From CANKBT01 sp038235705 (GTDB taxonomy: Bacteria; Actinomycetota; Actinomycetes; Mycobacteriales; SCTD01), in contig JBBSTR010000005.1 of NCBI GenBank assembly GCA_038235705.1, forward strand, positions 1 to 64,000: a stretch of DNA of 64,000 nt, given 5' to 3'. Both the position numbers and the translations under genes were made by a program. The stretch's first letter is position 1. The number at the start of each line of letters is the position of its first letter. A model generated the notes under the pieces. That model had not been told where the DNA came from and searched no databases. It was given only the letters and a program-made list of their open reading frames with translations. Shown here one piece after another: positions 34,106 through 42,670 of the stretch.

Positions 34106-34773
34106 GCCAGGCGGCCCGGTCGTTCGGCCACGAGCCGACGAACGGTGAGCCCGACCACCTGGCCGACCCACCGGCCCGGGTCTCGGTCGTCAACCTGCCC
34201 AACGGCCTGACCGTCCTGCGTCTGCTCCTCGTCCCGGTCTTCGCCGCGCTGCTGCTCGCCCGTGAGGGACAGGACGACCTGTTGCGGGCCGCTGCCTGGG
34301 GCGTCTTCGCCCTGGCTGCCTGGACCGACAGCCTGGACGGCAAGATCGCCCGGGCCCGAGGCCTGGTGACCTCGTTCGGCAAGCTGGCCGACCCGATCGC
34401 CGACAAGGCGCTGACCGGCGCCGCGCTGATCGGCTTGTCGTCCCTGGACGAGCTGCCGTGGTGGGTGACGGTGCTGGTCCTGGTGCGCGAGGTCGGCGTG
34501 ACCCTGTTGAGGTTCTGGGTGATCCGCCACGGCGTGATCTCGGCCAGCCGCGGCGGCAAGCTCAAGACCTTGCTGCAGGGTGTCGCGATCGGGCTCTACG
34601 TCCTCCCGCTGTCCGGCCTGTTCGGCACGGGCCGGGCGATCATCATGACGCTGGCGGTCCTCGTCACGGTCGTGACCGGCCTGGACTACGTCGCCCGTGC
34701 GGTGCGCCTGCGTCGCACCAGCCCCCGTGCGGAGATGAAGCGCGCCCGTCGGGCCGCCCGGGACCTCGCGTGA
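34102..34773 (+). CDS. pgsA: CDP-diacylglycerol-glycerol-3-phosphate 3-phosphatidyltransferase
   Basis: Makes phosphatidylglycerol phosphate in the membrane. The 223 residues contain a complete CDP-alcohol motif, DSLDGKIARARG...GKLADPIADK, and the N-terminal NLPNGLTVLRLLLVPVF typical of PgsA. An unusual acidic 30-residue N-terminal extension precedes it. The gene lies between rimO and cinA, the conserved actinobacterial order, and overlaps both by GTGA. Confidence 0.92.
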   Translation: MSQAARSFGHEPTNGEPDHLADPPARVSVVNLPNGLTVLRLLLVPVFAALLLAREGQDDLLRAAAWGVFALAAWTDSLDGKIARARGLVTSFGKLADPIADKALTGAALIGLSSLDELPWWVTVLVLVREVGVTLLRFWVIRHGVISASRGGKLKTLLQGVAIGLYVLPLSGLFGTGRAIIMTLAVLVTVVTGLDYVARAVRLRRTSPRAEMKRARRAARDLA

Positions 34774-35999
34774 GCACGGTGCTCGGGGCGGTGGTGGCGG
34801 TCGGCGACGAGCTGCTGCTCGGCGACATCGTCAACACCAACGCGGCCTGGCTCGGCGAGGCCCTCGCCGGGGTCGGTGTGCACGTGGTGCACAGCGCTGC
34901 TGTCGGCGACCACGTGGGTCGGCTCGTCACCGCGCTGCGGCGCGCGCTCGAGGACGCCGACGTCGTCGTGGTGACCGGCGGGCTCGGCCCGACGGTCGAC
35001 GACCTCACGCGGGACGCGCTGGCGGTCGTCGGTGGCGCCCCGCTCGAACGGCAGGCAGCGCTCGAGCAGGAGCTGCGGGACAGGTTCGACGGCTTCGGGA
35101 TCGCGATGCCCGAGCAGGTGCTGCGTCAGGCTGACGTCCCGCGCGGGGCCCGGACTCTCGCCAACCCCGTCGGTTCGGCGTACGGCCTGCGACTGCTCGT
35201 CGACGACCACGTCGTCTACGCGCTGCCCGGCCCGCCGCACGAGCTGCAGGCGGTGATGGCCGGCGGGGTCCTGCCCGAGCTGGCGAGACGGACCCAGAGC
35301 CGGGTCACCACGCGCACGCTGCGCTGCTCGGGGGTGGGGGAGTCCGAGGTCGCGGAGCGGGTCGAGCGGGCGCTCGGGGTGATACCGGTCGGCGTCGACC
35401 TGGCCTACCTGGCCGGGAGCGGCGTCGTGCGCGTGCGGCTCAGCACCGACGGCGACCCGGCGGCGCTCGGCCCGCTGCTCGCGCGCGCCGCGTCGGCGCT
35501 CGGTTCCGACGTCTGGGGCCGAGACGGTGACGACCTGCCCGAGGTCGTGCTCGCCCGGCTCGTCGCGCGTGGACAGACGGTGGCGACCGCCGAGTCGTTC
35601 ACCGGCGGGCTGCTGGCCGCCGCCCTGACCGGGGTGCCGGGGGCCTCGCGCGCCTATCGAGGGGGGCTCGTCCCCTACGCCACCGACCTCAAGGTCTCGC
35701 TGCTCGGCGTTGCGCAGGAGGTCGTGGAGCAGCACGGGGCGGTGTCGGCGCAGGCTGCGGCCGCGCTCGCCGAGGGTGCTCGCACCCGGACAGGCGCGAC
35801 CTGGGGGCTCGCCACGACCGGCGTCGCCGGGCCGGACGAGCAGGAGGGCCAGCCGGTGGGCACGGTGCATCTTGCCGTGGCCGGCCCGGACGGCACCCGG
35901 GTGCTGAGCCGTCGGCTGCCGGGCGACCGGGACCGGGTCCGTGTGCTCGCGAGCGTGACGCTGCTGGACCAGCTGCGTCGGGCGTTGGACGCGTGCTGA
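34770..35999 (+). CDS. cinA: CinA family protein (competence/damage-inducible, NMN amidohydrolase-type)
   Basis: Two-domain protein of 409 residues. The N-terminal MoCF-like domain has AVGDELLLGDIVNTNAAWL, VVVTGGLGPTVDDLTRDAL and YALPGPPHELQAVM. The C-terminal CinA/PncC domain has TVATAESFTGGLLAAALTG, the Ser/Gly-rich amidase motif, and TTGVAGPDEQEGQPVGTVH. Such proteins hydrolyse NMN to NaMN and ADP-ribose pyrophosphates in pyridine-nucleotide recycling. GTG 34770 overlaps the pgsA stop. Confidence 0.93.
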   Translation: MSTVLGAVVAVGDELLLGDIVNTNAAWLGEALAGVGVHVVHSAAVGDHVGRLVTALRRALEDADVVVVTGGLGPTVDDLTRDALAVVGGAPLERQAALEQELRDRFDGFGIAMPEQVLRQADVPRGARTLANPVGSAYGLRLLVDDHVVYALPGPPHELQAVMAGGVLPELARRTQSRVTTRTLRCSGVGESEVAERVERALGVIPVGVDLAYLAGSGVVRVRLSTDGDPAALGPLLARAASALGSDVWGRDGDDLPEVVLARLVARGQTVATAESFTGGLLAAALTGVPGASRAYRGGLVPYATDLKVSLLGVAQEVVEQHGAVSAQAAAALAEGARTRTGATWGLATTGVAGPDEQEGQPVGTVHLAVAGPDGTRVLSRRLPGDRDRVRVLASVTLLDQLRRALDAC

Positions 36000-36022
36000 G
36001 CACCCGGTCGAGCGGCCCGCTA

Positions 36023-36033
36023 CGCCGACAGCG
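36023..36033. promoter_or_regulatory. Candidate ClgR operator
   Basis: CGCCGACAGCG fits the recalled ClgR operator core CGCYNANRGCG at every position and lies 40 bp upstream of the clgR -10 box. ClgR is known to activate its own gene in related genera. Confidence 0.5.
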
Positions 36034-36072
36034 CAATGCTTCGGCCCTGATGCCACGCGCCCGGTCGGCGGG

Positions 36073-36078
36073 TACGGT
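36073..36078 (+). promoter_or_regulatory. clgR -10 box
   Basis: TACGGT would start transcription near 36085, leaving a leader of about 40 nt that includes GGAGG (36111-36115), 8 nt before GTG 36124. Unlike most promoters in this window it is not leaderless. Confidence 0.5.
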
Positions 36079-36123
36079 GTGCGACATCGGATCGACGACG
36101 CGAGCGGCGCGGAGGTGAGGCGG

Positions 36124-36462
36124 GTGGCGGTGCTCCGCACCCTGATCGGGGAGTCGCTGCGCGCGACACGCCAGGAGCAGGACCGCACCCTGCGCGAGGT
36201 GAGCGGGATGGCTCAGGTCAGCCTCGGTTACCTGTCCGAGGTCGAGCGGGGCGAGAAGGAAGCCAGCTCCGAGCTGCTGGCCAGCATCTGCCGTGCGTTG
36301 GGGGTCCGCCTCTCCGACGTCCTGCGCGACGTCAGCGAGACGCTCGCACGGGTGGAGCCCGAGCCGCTGGCCGTCCGTCACCTCGTCGATGCGGCGCGAC
36401 GCCCCGCGGAGGTCAGGACGCTGCCGACCGCCCGGGACACCGACGTCGTCGCGGCCGCCTGA
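36124..36462 (+). CDS. clgR: ClgR-type XRE transcriptional regulator
   Basis: HTH activator of about 112 residues that controls Clp protease genes and, in mycobacteria, the Psp envelope-stress response. The HTH is RTLREVSGMAQVSLGYLSEVERGEKEAS, given here as adjoining helices, and the region SELLASICRALGVRLSDVL is highly typical of ClgR. GTG 36124 has GGAGG 8 nt upstream; in-frame GTG 36079 would precede the predicted transcript start. Position after pgsA-cinA and before pspA is conserved in actinomycetes. ClgR levels are usually set by Clp proteolysis at the C terminus; here it ends in VVAAA-like residues, a plausible Clp degron. Confidence 0.9.
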   Translation: MAVLRTLIGESLRATRQEQDRTLREVSGMAQVSLGYLSEVERGEKEASSELLASICRALGVRLSDVLRDVSETLARVEPEPLAVRHLVDAARRPAEVRTLPTARDTDVVAAA

Positions 36463-36488
36463 GCGCGTCGGCCGGTTCGCGCCGGGCG

Positions 36489-37058
36489 GTGACGTCGTCC
36501 GGCTCGCGCCGCGACGCCGGGTTCGACCGCACACAGACGGCGGTGCTGGAAGGCGCCGCCCGCTGTTTCGCCAGGGTCGGCGTGCGGGGCACGACGATGC
36601 AGGACGTCGCCCATGAGGCTGGGGTGGCCAAGGGCACGCTCTACAACCATGTGCGCACCAAGCCGGACCTGCTGCGTGCGCTGGTCGTGCACCGGGTCCG
36701 GTCGATGACGCGGGCGGCCTGCGAGCTGTCTGCGCAAGAGGGGCTCGGGGCTGCGCTGCGGCTGGTCTGCGAGCAGCTCGTGACGGACCAGGCCCTGGTG
36801 GCGGTCCGTGAGCGAGAGCCGGAGCAGCTGCTGCCTCTGCTCGCCCCGTGGTCCGGCGCCGGGTGGGACGAGGCACGGGCCGGGTGCGCCGCGGTGCTGT
36901 CCGCGGACCACCGCAGCAGTGGCGAGGACGCCGTCGGTGTCGTGCTCCGCCAGGTGTTGCAGGCGGTGCTGTGGCCCCGCGAACCGGGCGAGGACACCGA
37001 CGTCGTGGCCGAGGTGCTGGCGCGCCGCGACGTCGCCGCGGGATACCTGGCACAGTGA
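36489..37058 (+). CDS. TetR family transcriptional regulator
   Basis: Repressor of 189 residues with the usual N-terminal HTH: VLEGAARCFARVGVRGTTMQ followed by DVAHEAGVAKGTLYNHVRTK, then an all-helical ligand or dimer domain without recognisable motif. It lies 26 bp after clgR and 49 bp before pspA, so it is probably part of the same unit and may respond to an envelope-active ligand, which is inference. Confidence 0.85.
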   Translation: MTSSGSRRDAGFDRTQTAVLEGAARCFARVGVRGTTMQDVAHEAGVAKGTLYNHVRTKPDLLRALVVHRVRSMTRAACELSAQEGLGAALRLVCEQLVTDQALVAVREREPEQLLPLLAPWSGAGWDEARAGCAAVLSADHRSSGEDAVGVVLRQVLQAVLWPREPGEDTDVVAEVLARRDVAAGYLAQ

Positions 37059-37107
37059 CAGGCCCGGCCGGTCGCACGGCACCGCCGCAACGCGAGGAGC
37101 TGCACTG

Positions 37108-37944
37108 ATGGCGAACCCCTTCGTCAAGGGCTGGAAATATCTGATGGCCGCGTTCGGCGCGAAGATCGACGAGAAGGCCGATCCCAAGATCCAGATCGCC
37201 CAGGCCGTCGAGGAGGCGCAACGGCAGCACCAGCAGCTGACCCAGCAGGCGGCTGCCGTGATCGGCAACCAGCGGCAGCTCGAGATGAAGCTGGCCCGGA
37301 CCATGAGCGAGGTCGAGAAGCTGCAGGGCTCCGCCCGCCAGGCGCTCGTTCTCGCCGACCAGGCACGCGCGGCAGGTGACGAGACGAAGGCGACGCAGTA
37401 CGAGCAGACCGCGCAGACGTTCGCGACCCAGCTGGTCGCCGCCGAGCAGTCCATGGAAGACATGAAGACGCTCCACGACCAGGCGCTCACCGCCGCCGAG
37501 CAGGCCAAGAAGGCGGTCGAGAACAACGCGATGCTCGTGCAGCAGAAGCTGGCCGAGCGCACCCAGCTGCTCAGCCAGCTCGAGCAGGCCAAGATGCAGG
37601 AGCAGGTGTCGGCGAGCCTGTCGTCGATGTCGGAGCTCACCACGTCCGGCACCACGCCCAGCCTTGCGGAGGTGCGGGAGAAGATCGAGGGTCGTTACGC
37701 CCGGGCCCTGGGCTCGGCCGAGCTGGCCGGCAACAGCGTGGAAGGCCGGATGCTCGAGGTGCAGAAGTCGACCCTGGACCTGGCCGGAACGACCCGGCTG
37801 GAGCAGATCCGGGCAGGGATGTCCGGGCAGCAGCTGGGCGGACCGGCTCCTGCGGTCGGCCCCGAGACGAAGCAGGGCAGCATCGCGGGGCCGGACCTCG
37901 CCAAGCCGGCTGCGGACCGCGAGGCTGAGGGCACCAGCGGCTGA
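37108..37944 (+). CDS. pspA: PspA/IM30 family phage-shock protein
   Basis: Peripheral inner-membrane protein of 278 residues that forms oligomers and protects a damaged membrane. The N-terminal helix NPFVKGWKYLMAAFGAKIDE and following IQIAQAVEEAQRQHQQL match the family; the middle is a long coiled coil (about residues 30-190) rich in Gln/Glu/Lys. A disordered Pro/Gly-rich tail of about 40 residues ends the protein. GAGGAG lies 8 nt before ATG 37108. The ClgR-PspA pairing mirrors mycobacteria. Confidence 0.93.
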   Translation: MANPFVKGWKYLMAAFGAKIDEKADPKIQIAQAVEEAQRQHQQLTQQAAAVIGNQRQLEMKLARTMSEVEKLQGSARQALVLADQARAAGDETKATQYEQTAQTFATQLVAAEQSMEDMKTLHDQALTAAEQAKKAVENNAMLVQQKLAERTQLLSQLEQAKMQEQVSASLSSMSELTTSGTTPSLAEVREKIEGRYARALGSAELAGNSVEGRMLEVQKSTLDLAGTTRLEQIRAGMSGQQLGGPAPAVGPETKQGSIAGPDLAKPAADREAEGTSG

Positions 37945-37972
37945 CCCAGCCTGCTCGGCGTCCCCGACGAGT

Positions 37973-38821
37973 TCAGGGGCGGTAGCGGGTGCGTCCCGTC
38001 GGGCGGGGCGCCGGCGGACCGTCGTGCGCGGGCATCGGGCCGGGCTGGCAGCGCGGGCACCAGTAGGTGAGGCGCTGTCTCGGGGCGGCACCCTGCTCGG
38101 TGGAGCGGACCCGCGTGCCGCATCGTCGGCACGGTCTGCCGGAGCGCTCGAACACCCAGTGCTGCTGGCCGCGCATCAGCGACCCCGTGGTGCTCTGCTC
38201 GGGTCGCTCCCGGTTGGCGTGCATCAGTCGTCGGGACCGTTCGACGAGGCGGTCGACGTCGGGCACCTCCCCGACCGGGAGCCACGGTGACAGCCCCTGC
38301 AGGAAGAGCACCTCGCACCGGTAGAGGTTGCCGAGCCCGGCGAGCAGCCGCTGGTCGAGCAGCGCCGTTCCCACCTCGTCGCCCGGCCGGCTGAGGAGGT
38401 TTGCGGAGGCCTGCGCAAGATCAGGCGCGTCGGCCAACAGGTCGGGACCCAGGTGTCCCACCACCTCGTCCTCCCTCGCGGTCTCGAGCAGGTCGATCAC
38501 CGGGAGCCGGTAGCCGACCGCGACCTGGACCGCGTTCTCCAGCACGAGCCGCACCTGCCAGTCCGGCCCACCGGTCCAGCGGGCGCCCGGCGCGTACAGG
38601 TGCCAGCTGCCGTCCATCCGGAAGTGCGTGTGCACGGTCAAGCCACCCTCGACCCGGGTCAGCAGGTGCTTGCCCCGCGGCACCACCTCGAGCACGGAGC
38701 GTCCGGTCAGATCCGCGGTGGCGAGCTGCGGCACCCGAAAGTCCGTGCGGGTCAGCACCCGCCCGGCGAGCGCCTCGTGCATCCGGCGGCCAGCGAGCCA
38801 GACGGTGTCACCCTCGGGCAC
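37973..38821 (-). CDS. Fpg/Nei family DNA glycosylase (first of tandem pair)
   Basis: Bifunctional glycosylase/AP lyase for oxidised bases, 282 residues. It begins MPEGDTVW, supplying the catalytic Pro2 and Glu3; TGRSVLEVVPRGKHLL has the catalytic Lys. Helix-two-turn-helix residues lie at LLDQRLLAGLGNLYRCEVLF, and the zinc finger is CRRCGTR...YWCPRCQ. MPEGDT is typical of the actinobacterial Nei2 group. It lies 12 bp after a paralogue on the same strand and converges on pspA. Confidence 0.9.
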   Translation of the reverse strand: MPEGDTVWLAGRRMHEALAGRVLTRTDFRVPQLATADLTGRSVLEVVPRGKHLLTRVEGGLTVHTHFRMDGSWHLYAPGARWTGGPDWQVRLVLENAVQVAVGYRLPVIDLLETAREDEVVGHLGPDLLADAPDLAQASANLLSRPGDEVGTALLDQRLLAGLGNLYRCEVLFLQGLSPWLPVGEVPDVDRLVERSRRLMHANRERPEQSTTGSLMRGQQHWVFERSGRPCRRCGTRVRSTEQGAAPRQRLTYWCPRCQPGPMPAHDGPPAPRPTGRTRYRP

Positions 38822-38833
38822 GGCTCCTCCTGC

Positions 38834-39727
38834 TCATCGGGACAGTCCTGGAGTGCCGCGCAGCCGTCGTGACCGTGACCCGAACGACTCCTCGTTGACG
38901 CCCCGCCGCAGACCGGGTCGGGTAGGCCGCTCGGCGAGGGACGGGGACGGCCCCGGCTGGCAGCGCGGGCACCACCAGGTCTCACGCTCCTGCGGGCCGG
39001 GCCCGCTGTCGCGGAACTGCACCGCTGTGCCGCAGCGGCGGCAGGGGCGGTCCGCGCGGCCGTACACCCAGTGGGTCTGCCCCCGGCGCGTGTCACCGGT
39101 CGTGACCTGGCCGGGATGCTCCAACGAGTGCCGCAGCATCCGGCGCACCAAGGTCAGCAACGGGGGCAGGTCGACCTGCCCGGTCGGCGTCCACGGCGAG
39201 CTGCCCCGCAAGAAGCACGTCTCTACCGCCCAGAGGTTGCCGATGCCGGCCAGGTTCTGCTGGTCAAGCAGGGCCTCCACGAGCGGCCGCTCAGGTCGGG
39301 TGAGCAGCCGTCGGAGAGCCTCGGGAGCGTCCCAGTCACCGAGGAGGTCGGGCCCCAGGTGCCCGATCACGTCGTGCTCTCGGGCGGTCTCGACGAGCTC
39401 GAGCACCGGCATGCGTAGCGCGTACGCCGTCGGCCCGTCAGTGGTGAGCACCAGCCGGACGTCGTCGTCGAACGTGCGGGGCAGCCGCTTGCCCGGGCCG
39501 ACGACCTGCCATGCCCCGTCCATGAGGAAGTGTGTGTGCAAGGTGAGGCCCCCGCTGAACCGGGTGAGCATGTGCTTGCCGTAGGCCTCGAACGCCAGCA
39601 CGTCCCGCCCGGTCAGGTCGGCCGTCGCGAGCTGCGGCACCCGAAAGTCGCTGCCGGTCACGGTGCGGCCGACCAGATGGCCCGACATCCGTCGTGCGGC
39701 TTTCCAGACGCTGTCTCCCTCCGGCAC
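38834..39727 (-). CDS. Fpg/Nei family DNA glycosylase (second of tandem pair)
   Basis: Paralogue of the next gene, 297 residues. Start GTG 39727 gives (M)PEGDSVWKAARRMSGHL, with catalytic Pro and Glu. Both proteins share the identical segment DFRVPQLATADLTGR near residue 30 and the same VETARE/ETARE...GHLGPDLL stretch, so they arose by tandem duplication. The zinc finger is CRRCGTA...WWCPRCQ. A basic Arg/Ser tail of about 30 residues follows. This copy is transcribed first. Confidence 0.9.
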   Translation of the reverse strand: MPEGDSVWKAARRMSGHLVGRTVTGSDFRVPQLATADLTGRDVLAFEAYGKHMLTRFSGGLTLHTHFLMDGAWQVVGPGKRLPRTFDDDVRLVLTTDGPTAYALRMPVLELVETAREHDVIGHLGPDLLGDWDAPEALRRLLTRPERPLVEALLDQQNLAGIGNLWAVETCFLRGSSPWTPTGQVDLPPLLTLVRRMLRHSLEHPGQVTTGDTRRGQTHWVYGRADRPCRRCGTAVQFRDSGPGPQERETWWCPRCQPGPSPSLAERPTRPGLRRGVNEESFGSRSRRLRGTPGLSR

Positions 39728-40033
39728 CCGAACAGTGTGGGGCCGACAGGTGATCCTCGCCCCTGGAGGGGAACGGGGCGCACCTGCCGAGCCGACCTGT
39801 GGGCCAGCGCGATCAGGCCCCGACCGAGGGTGGGAGCGTCCGGGGGTCGGCAGCCGAGGCAGACCCCGGCGGACACGACGACGGGTGAGCCCCGGCCGAT
39901 GGGCCGGCGGGACGCCGTCAAGGCTGACGCCGCAGCGAACGGGTCCCGCGGGCGGTGACGACCCGGCACACTTCGGGCCGCGACGTCGGCGGGGCGCCCG
40001 CCCCTGCGTCGTTGCGGTGGCACAGTGTGGGGC
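39728..40033. other. 306-bp intergenic region between nei and tmsA
   Basis: Divergent promoter region. A plus-strand CACAGT (40021-40026) ends 7 nt before the tmsA GTG, and a minus-strand CACACT-like box lies 6 nt before the nei GTG. A GC-rich hairpin can form around 39981-40011 (CGACG...CGTCG arms with GGGGC/GCCCC inside). An open plus-strand frame crosses it (39663-40037) but its Arg/Pro/Gly composition looks non-coding. Nothing else is convincing. Confidence 0.4.
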
Positions 40034-41377
40034 GTGATCAGCACCTATCCCGAGAAGGTCGACCGTCTTCGGCGGCAATATGCGCAGATCCCTGCGGGTA
40101 GTCCCGTGCGGTTGGCGAAGAAGACGTCCAACCTCTTCCGCACCCGCACCGACAGCAGCGCTCCCCGCCTGGACGTGAGCGGCTTTACCGGCGTCCTGCG
40201 CGTGGACGTTGAGGGACGGACTGCGGACGTCCTCGGGATGACCACCTACGAGGAGCTGGTCGACGCGCTCCTGCCGTACGGGCTGATGCCCCTGGTCGTC
40301 CCGCAGCTCAAGACGATCACGCTCGGCGGCGCGGTCACCGGGCTCGGCATCGAGAGCACGAGCTTTCGCAGCGGGGTGCCGCACGAGTCGGTTGTCGAGA
40401 TGGACGTGCTCACCGGTGAGGGACGGCTGGTCACGTGCAGCCGGAAGACCGAGAGCCAGCTGTTCTACGGCTTCCCGAACAGCTACGGCACGCTCGGCTA
40501 CGCGCTGCGGCTGCGGATCGAGCTCGAGCCCGTCCGTCCGTACGTGCACCTGAAGCACGTGCGGGTCGACGGCTCGGCCGGCGCCGCGATGCTCATGGAC
40601 CGGGTCGCGCGCGACGGGTCGGCGGACTTCGTCGACGGCACCTGGTTCAGCGAGGACGAGGTCTACGTGACGCTCGGCTCCTGGGCGGACGAGGCACCGC
40701 ACCTCTCGGACTACACGGGCCAGGAGATCTACTACCGCAGCATCCAGAGCCGCCACGAGGACTGGCTCACCGTCCGCGACTACCTGTGGCGCTGGGACAC
40801 CGACTGGTTCTGGTGCTCGCGTGCCTTCGGCGTGCAGAAGCCCGCCGTGCGTCGGTTGGTCCCTCGTCGGTGGATGCGCAGCGACACCTGGTGGAAGCTG
40901 GTCGCCCTGGAGAAGAAGTACCGCGTCAAGACGCGCTGGGACCTGGCGCGTGGCGGTCTCCCGCAGGAGCACGTCGTGCAGGACGTGGAGGTGCCGAGCA
41001 ACCGACTGGCGGACTTCATGGAGGTTTTCGCGCGCGAGATCCCGGTGCAGCCGGTCTGGTTCTGCCCGCTCAAGGCTCGCAGCGACACCGACCGCTGGGA
41101 CCTGTACGACCTTGACCCAGCCACGCTCTACGTCAACGTCGGCTTCTGGTCGACGGTCGGGCTCGAGCCGGGGGAGCGCGACGGGCATCACAACCGGCTG
41201 CTCGAAGACCTGGTCACCTCGCTCGGCGGACACAAGTCGCTCTACTCGACGAGCTTCTACGACGAGGCCGAGTTCTGGCGGCTGTACGGCGGGGACACGT
41301 ACGCGTTGCTGAAGAAGACCTACGATCCCGACGGCCGGCTGCTGGACCTCTACGACAAGTGCGTGGGAAGGAACTGA
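40034..41377 (+). CDS. tmsA: FAD-dependent oxidoreductase for 10-methyl branched fatty acid synthesis
   Basis: Reduces the 10-methylene intermediate on phospholipid-bound acyl chains to a 10-methyl group (tuberculostearate-type lipids). The 447 residues form a PCMH/DHCR24-like flavoprotein: PQLKTITLGGAVTGLGIEST and FRSGVPHESVVEMDVLTG are the FAD-contact segments, and NSYGTLGYALRLRIELEPVR is typical. It resembles mycobacterial BfaA (Rv0449c). It sits directly before the methyltransferase partner. GTG 40034 lies 7 nt after CACAGT; GTG 40025 would add three residues. Confidence 0.85.
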   Translation: MISTYPEKVDRLRRQYAQIPAGSPVRLAKKTSNLFRTRTDSSAPRLDVSGFTGVLRVDVEGRTADVLGMTTYEELVDALLPYGLMPLVVPQLKTITLGGAVTGLGIESTSFRSGVPHESVVEMDVLTGEGRLVTCSRKTESQLFYGFPNSYGTLGYALRLRIELEPVRPYVHLKHVRVDGSAGAAMLMDRVARDGSADFVDGTWFSEDEVYVTLGSWADEAPHLSDYTGQEIYYRSIQSRHEDWLTVRDYLWRWDTDWFWCSRAFGVQKPAVRRLVPRRWMRSDTWWKLVALEKKYRVKTRWDLARGGLPQEHVVQDVEVPSNRLADFMEVFAREIPVQPVWFCPLKARSDTDRWDLYDLDPATLYVNVGFWSTVGLEPGERDGHHNRLLEDLVTSLGGHKSLYSTSFYDEAEFWRLYGGDTYALLKKTYDPDGRLLDLYDKCVGRN

Positions 41378-41378
41378 C

Positions 41379-42638
41379 ATGAGCGTGGCGCAGGCGCTGC
41401 ACGACGCGATGGGTGCCTCCGGGCTCCGCGTCGAGGCGTACGACGGCAGTGTGGCCGGGGACGGCGACATCCGCGTCGTTGTCAGGAGCCGCAAGGCGGT
41501 GGCCCACCTGGTGGCCGCGCCCGGCGAGCTGGGGCTCGGTCGCGCCTACGTGAGCGGCGAGCTCGAGGTGCACACGCCCGGGGGCGGACCGGTCGACCAC
41601 TACGCCGTGCTCCGACGGCTGGCCAAGGACAAGATCGGCGCGCTCGGAGCCCGTGAGCGGCTCGGCGTGCTGCGCACGCTCGGCCCGGAGGCCCTGACGT
41701 GGGTGGAGCCGCCGCCGCAGGAGGTCAACACCCGGCGTCTCGTGGCGGGGCTTCGCGCTCACCTGCCGGGCCGGGACGCCTTCGCGATCGCGCACCACTA
41801 CGACGTCAGCAACCTGTTCTACTCCTGGGTGCTGGGACCGTCGATGGCCTACACCTGCGCCGTGTACCCGACGGCGGACGCCTCGCTGGAGGAGGCGCAG
41901 CGGGAGAAGTTCGACCTCGTGTGCCGCAAGCTCGACCTGCAGCCCGGGCAGCGCCTGCTCGACGTCGGCTGCGGCTGGGGCGGCATGGTCCAGCACGCGG
42001 TGGAGCACTACGGCGTGCACGCACTGGGTGTCACGCTCAGCCAGCAGCAGGCCGAGTGGGCGCAGAAGGCGATCGCCGACGCGGGCCAGAGCGACCTGGC
42101 TGAGGTCCGGCACCTGGACTACCGCTTCGTCCCCGAGACCGGATTCGACGCGATCAGCTCGATCGGGCTGACCGAGCACCTCGGGATCAAGCAGATCCCG
42201 GCGTACGCCCAGCGGCTCGCGAACAAGCTCAAGCCCGGCGGACGGCTGCTGAACCACTGCATCACGCGGCCCGACGACAGCAGCCCGGCGATCTCGCCCC
42301 GCGGCTTCATCGCGCGGTACGTCTTTCCCGACGGCGAGCTGCCCGGGGTCGGTCGGCTGGTCCGTGACCTGCAGGCCGCGGACCTCGAGGTCCGCCACGA
42401 GGAGAACCTCCGGGAGCACTACGCCAAGACTTGCCGGACGTGGTGCGAGAACCTCGACGCGCACTGGGACGAGGCGGTCGCCGAGGTCGGGCTCGGCACG
42501 GCGAAGGTGTGGGCGCTCTACCTCGCCGGCTCGCGCATCGGGTTCGAGGACAACAACATCCAGCTGCACCAGATCCTCGCCACCCGCACGACGGACGGCA
42601 TGTCAGGGATGCCGTTGCGCCCCACCTGGGGGTCCTGA
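41379..42638 (+). CDS. tmsB: Cyclopropane-fatty-acid-synthase-like methyltransferase for 10-methyl lipids
   Basis: SAM-dependent methyltransferase of 419 residues acting on the double bond of membrane acyl chains to give a 10-methylene product. CFA-family features are HHYDVSNLFYSWVLGPSMAYTC (split here for length into substrate and bicarbonate-side residues), SAM motif LLDVGCGWGGMVQHA, VTLSQQQAEWAQ and the C-terminal CRTWCENLDAHWDEAV. It corresponds to mycobacterial BfaB (UfaA1). ATG is 1 bp after the tmsA stop with GGGAAGGA upstream, so the pair is one operon. Confidence 0.87.
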   Translation: MSVAQALHDAMGASGLRVEAYDGSVAGDGDIRVVVRSRKAVAHLVAAPGELGLGRAYVSGELEVHTPGGGPVDHYAVLRRLAKDKIGALGARERLGVLRTLGPEALTWVEPPPQEVNTRRLVAGLRAHLPGRDAFAIAHHYDVSNLFYSWVLGPSMAYTCAVYPTADASLEEAQREKFDLVCRKLDLQPGQRLLDVGCGWGGMVQHAVEHYGVHALGVTLSQQQAEWAQKAIADAGQSDLAEVRHLDYRFVPETGFDAISSIGLTEHLGIKQIPAYAQRLANKLKPGGRLLNHCITRPDDSSPAISPRGFIARYVFPDGELPGVGRLVRDLQAADLEVRHEENLREHYAKTCRTWCENLDAHWDEAVAEVGLGTAKVWALYLAGSRIGFEDNNIQLHQILATRTTDGMSGMPLRPTWGS

Positions 42639-42670
42639 GCCTCCGCGTGGTGCTGCGCTCTGATGGCTCC

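Noticed and set aside
39733..40033. 11-bp direct repeat CAGTGTGGGGC at both edges of the nei-tmsA spacer
   Set aside because: Eleven matching bases about 290 bp apart are expected by chance in GC-rich DNA, and no element lies between them.
39663..40037. 124-codon plus-strand frame before tmsA
   Set aside because: Arg/Pro/Gly/Ser composition, overlaps the nei 5' end, no start signal and no family.
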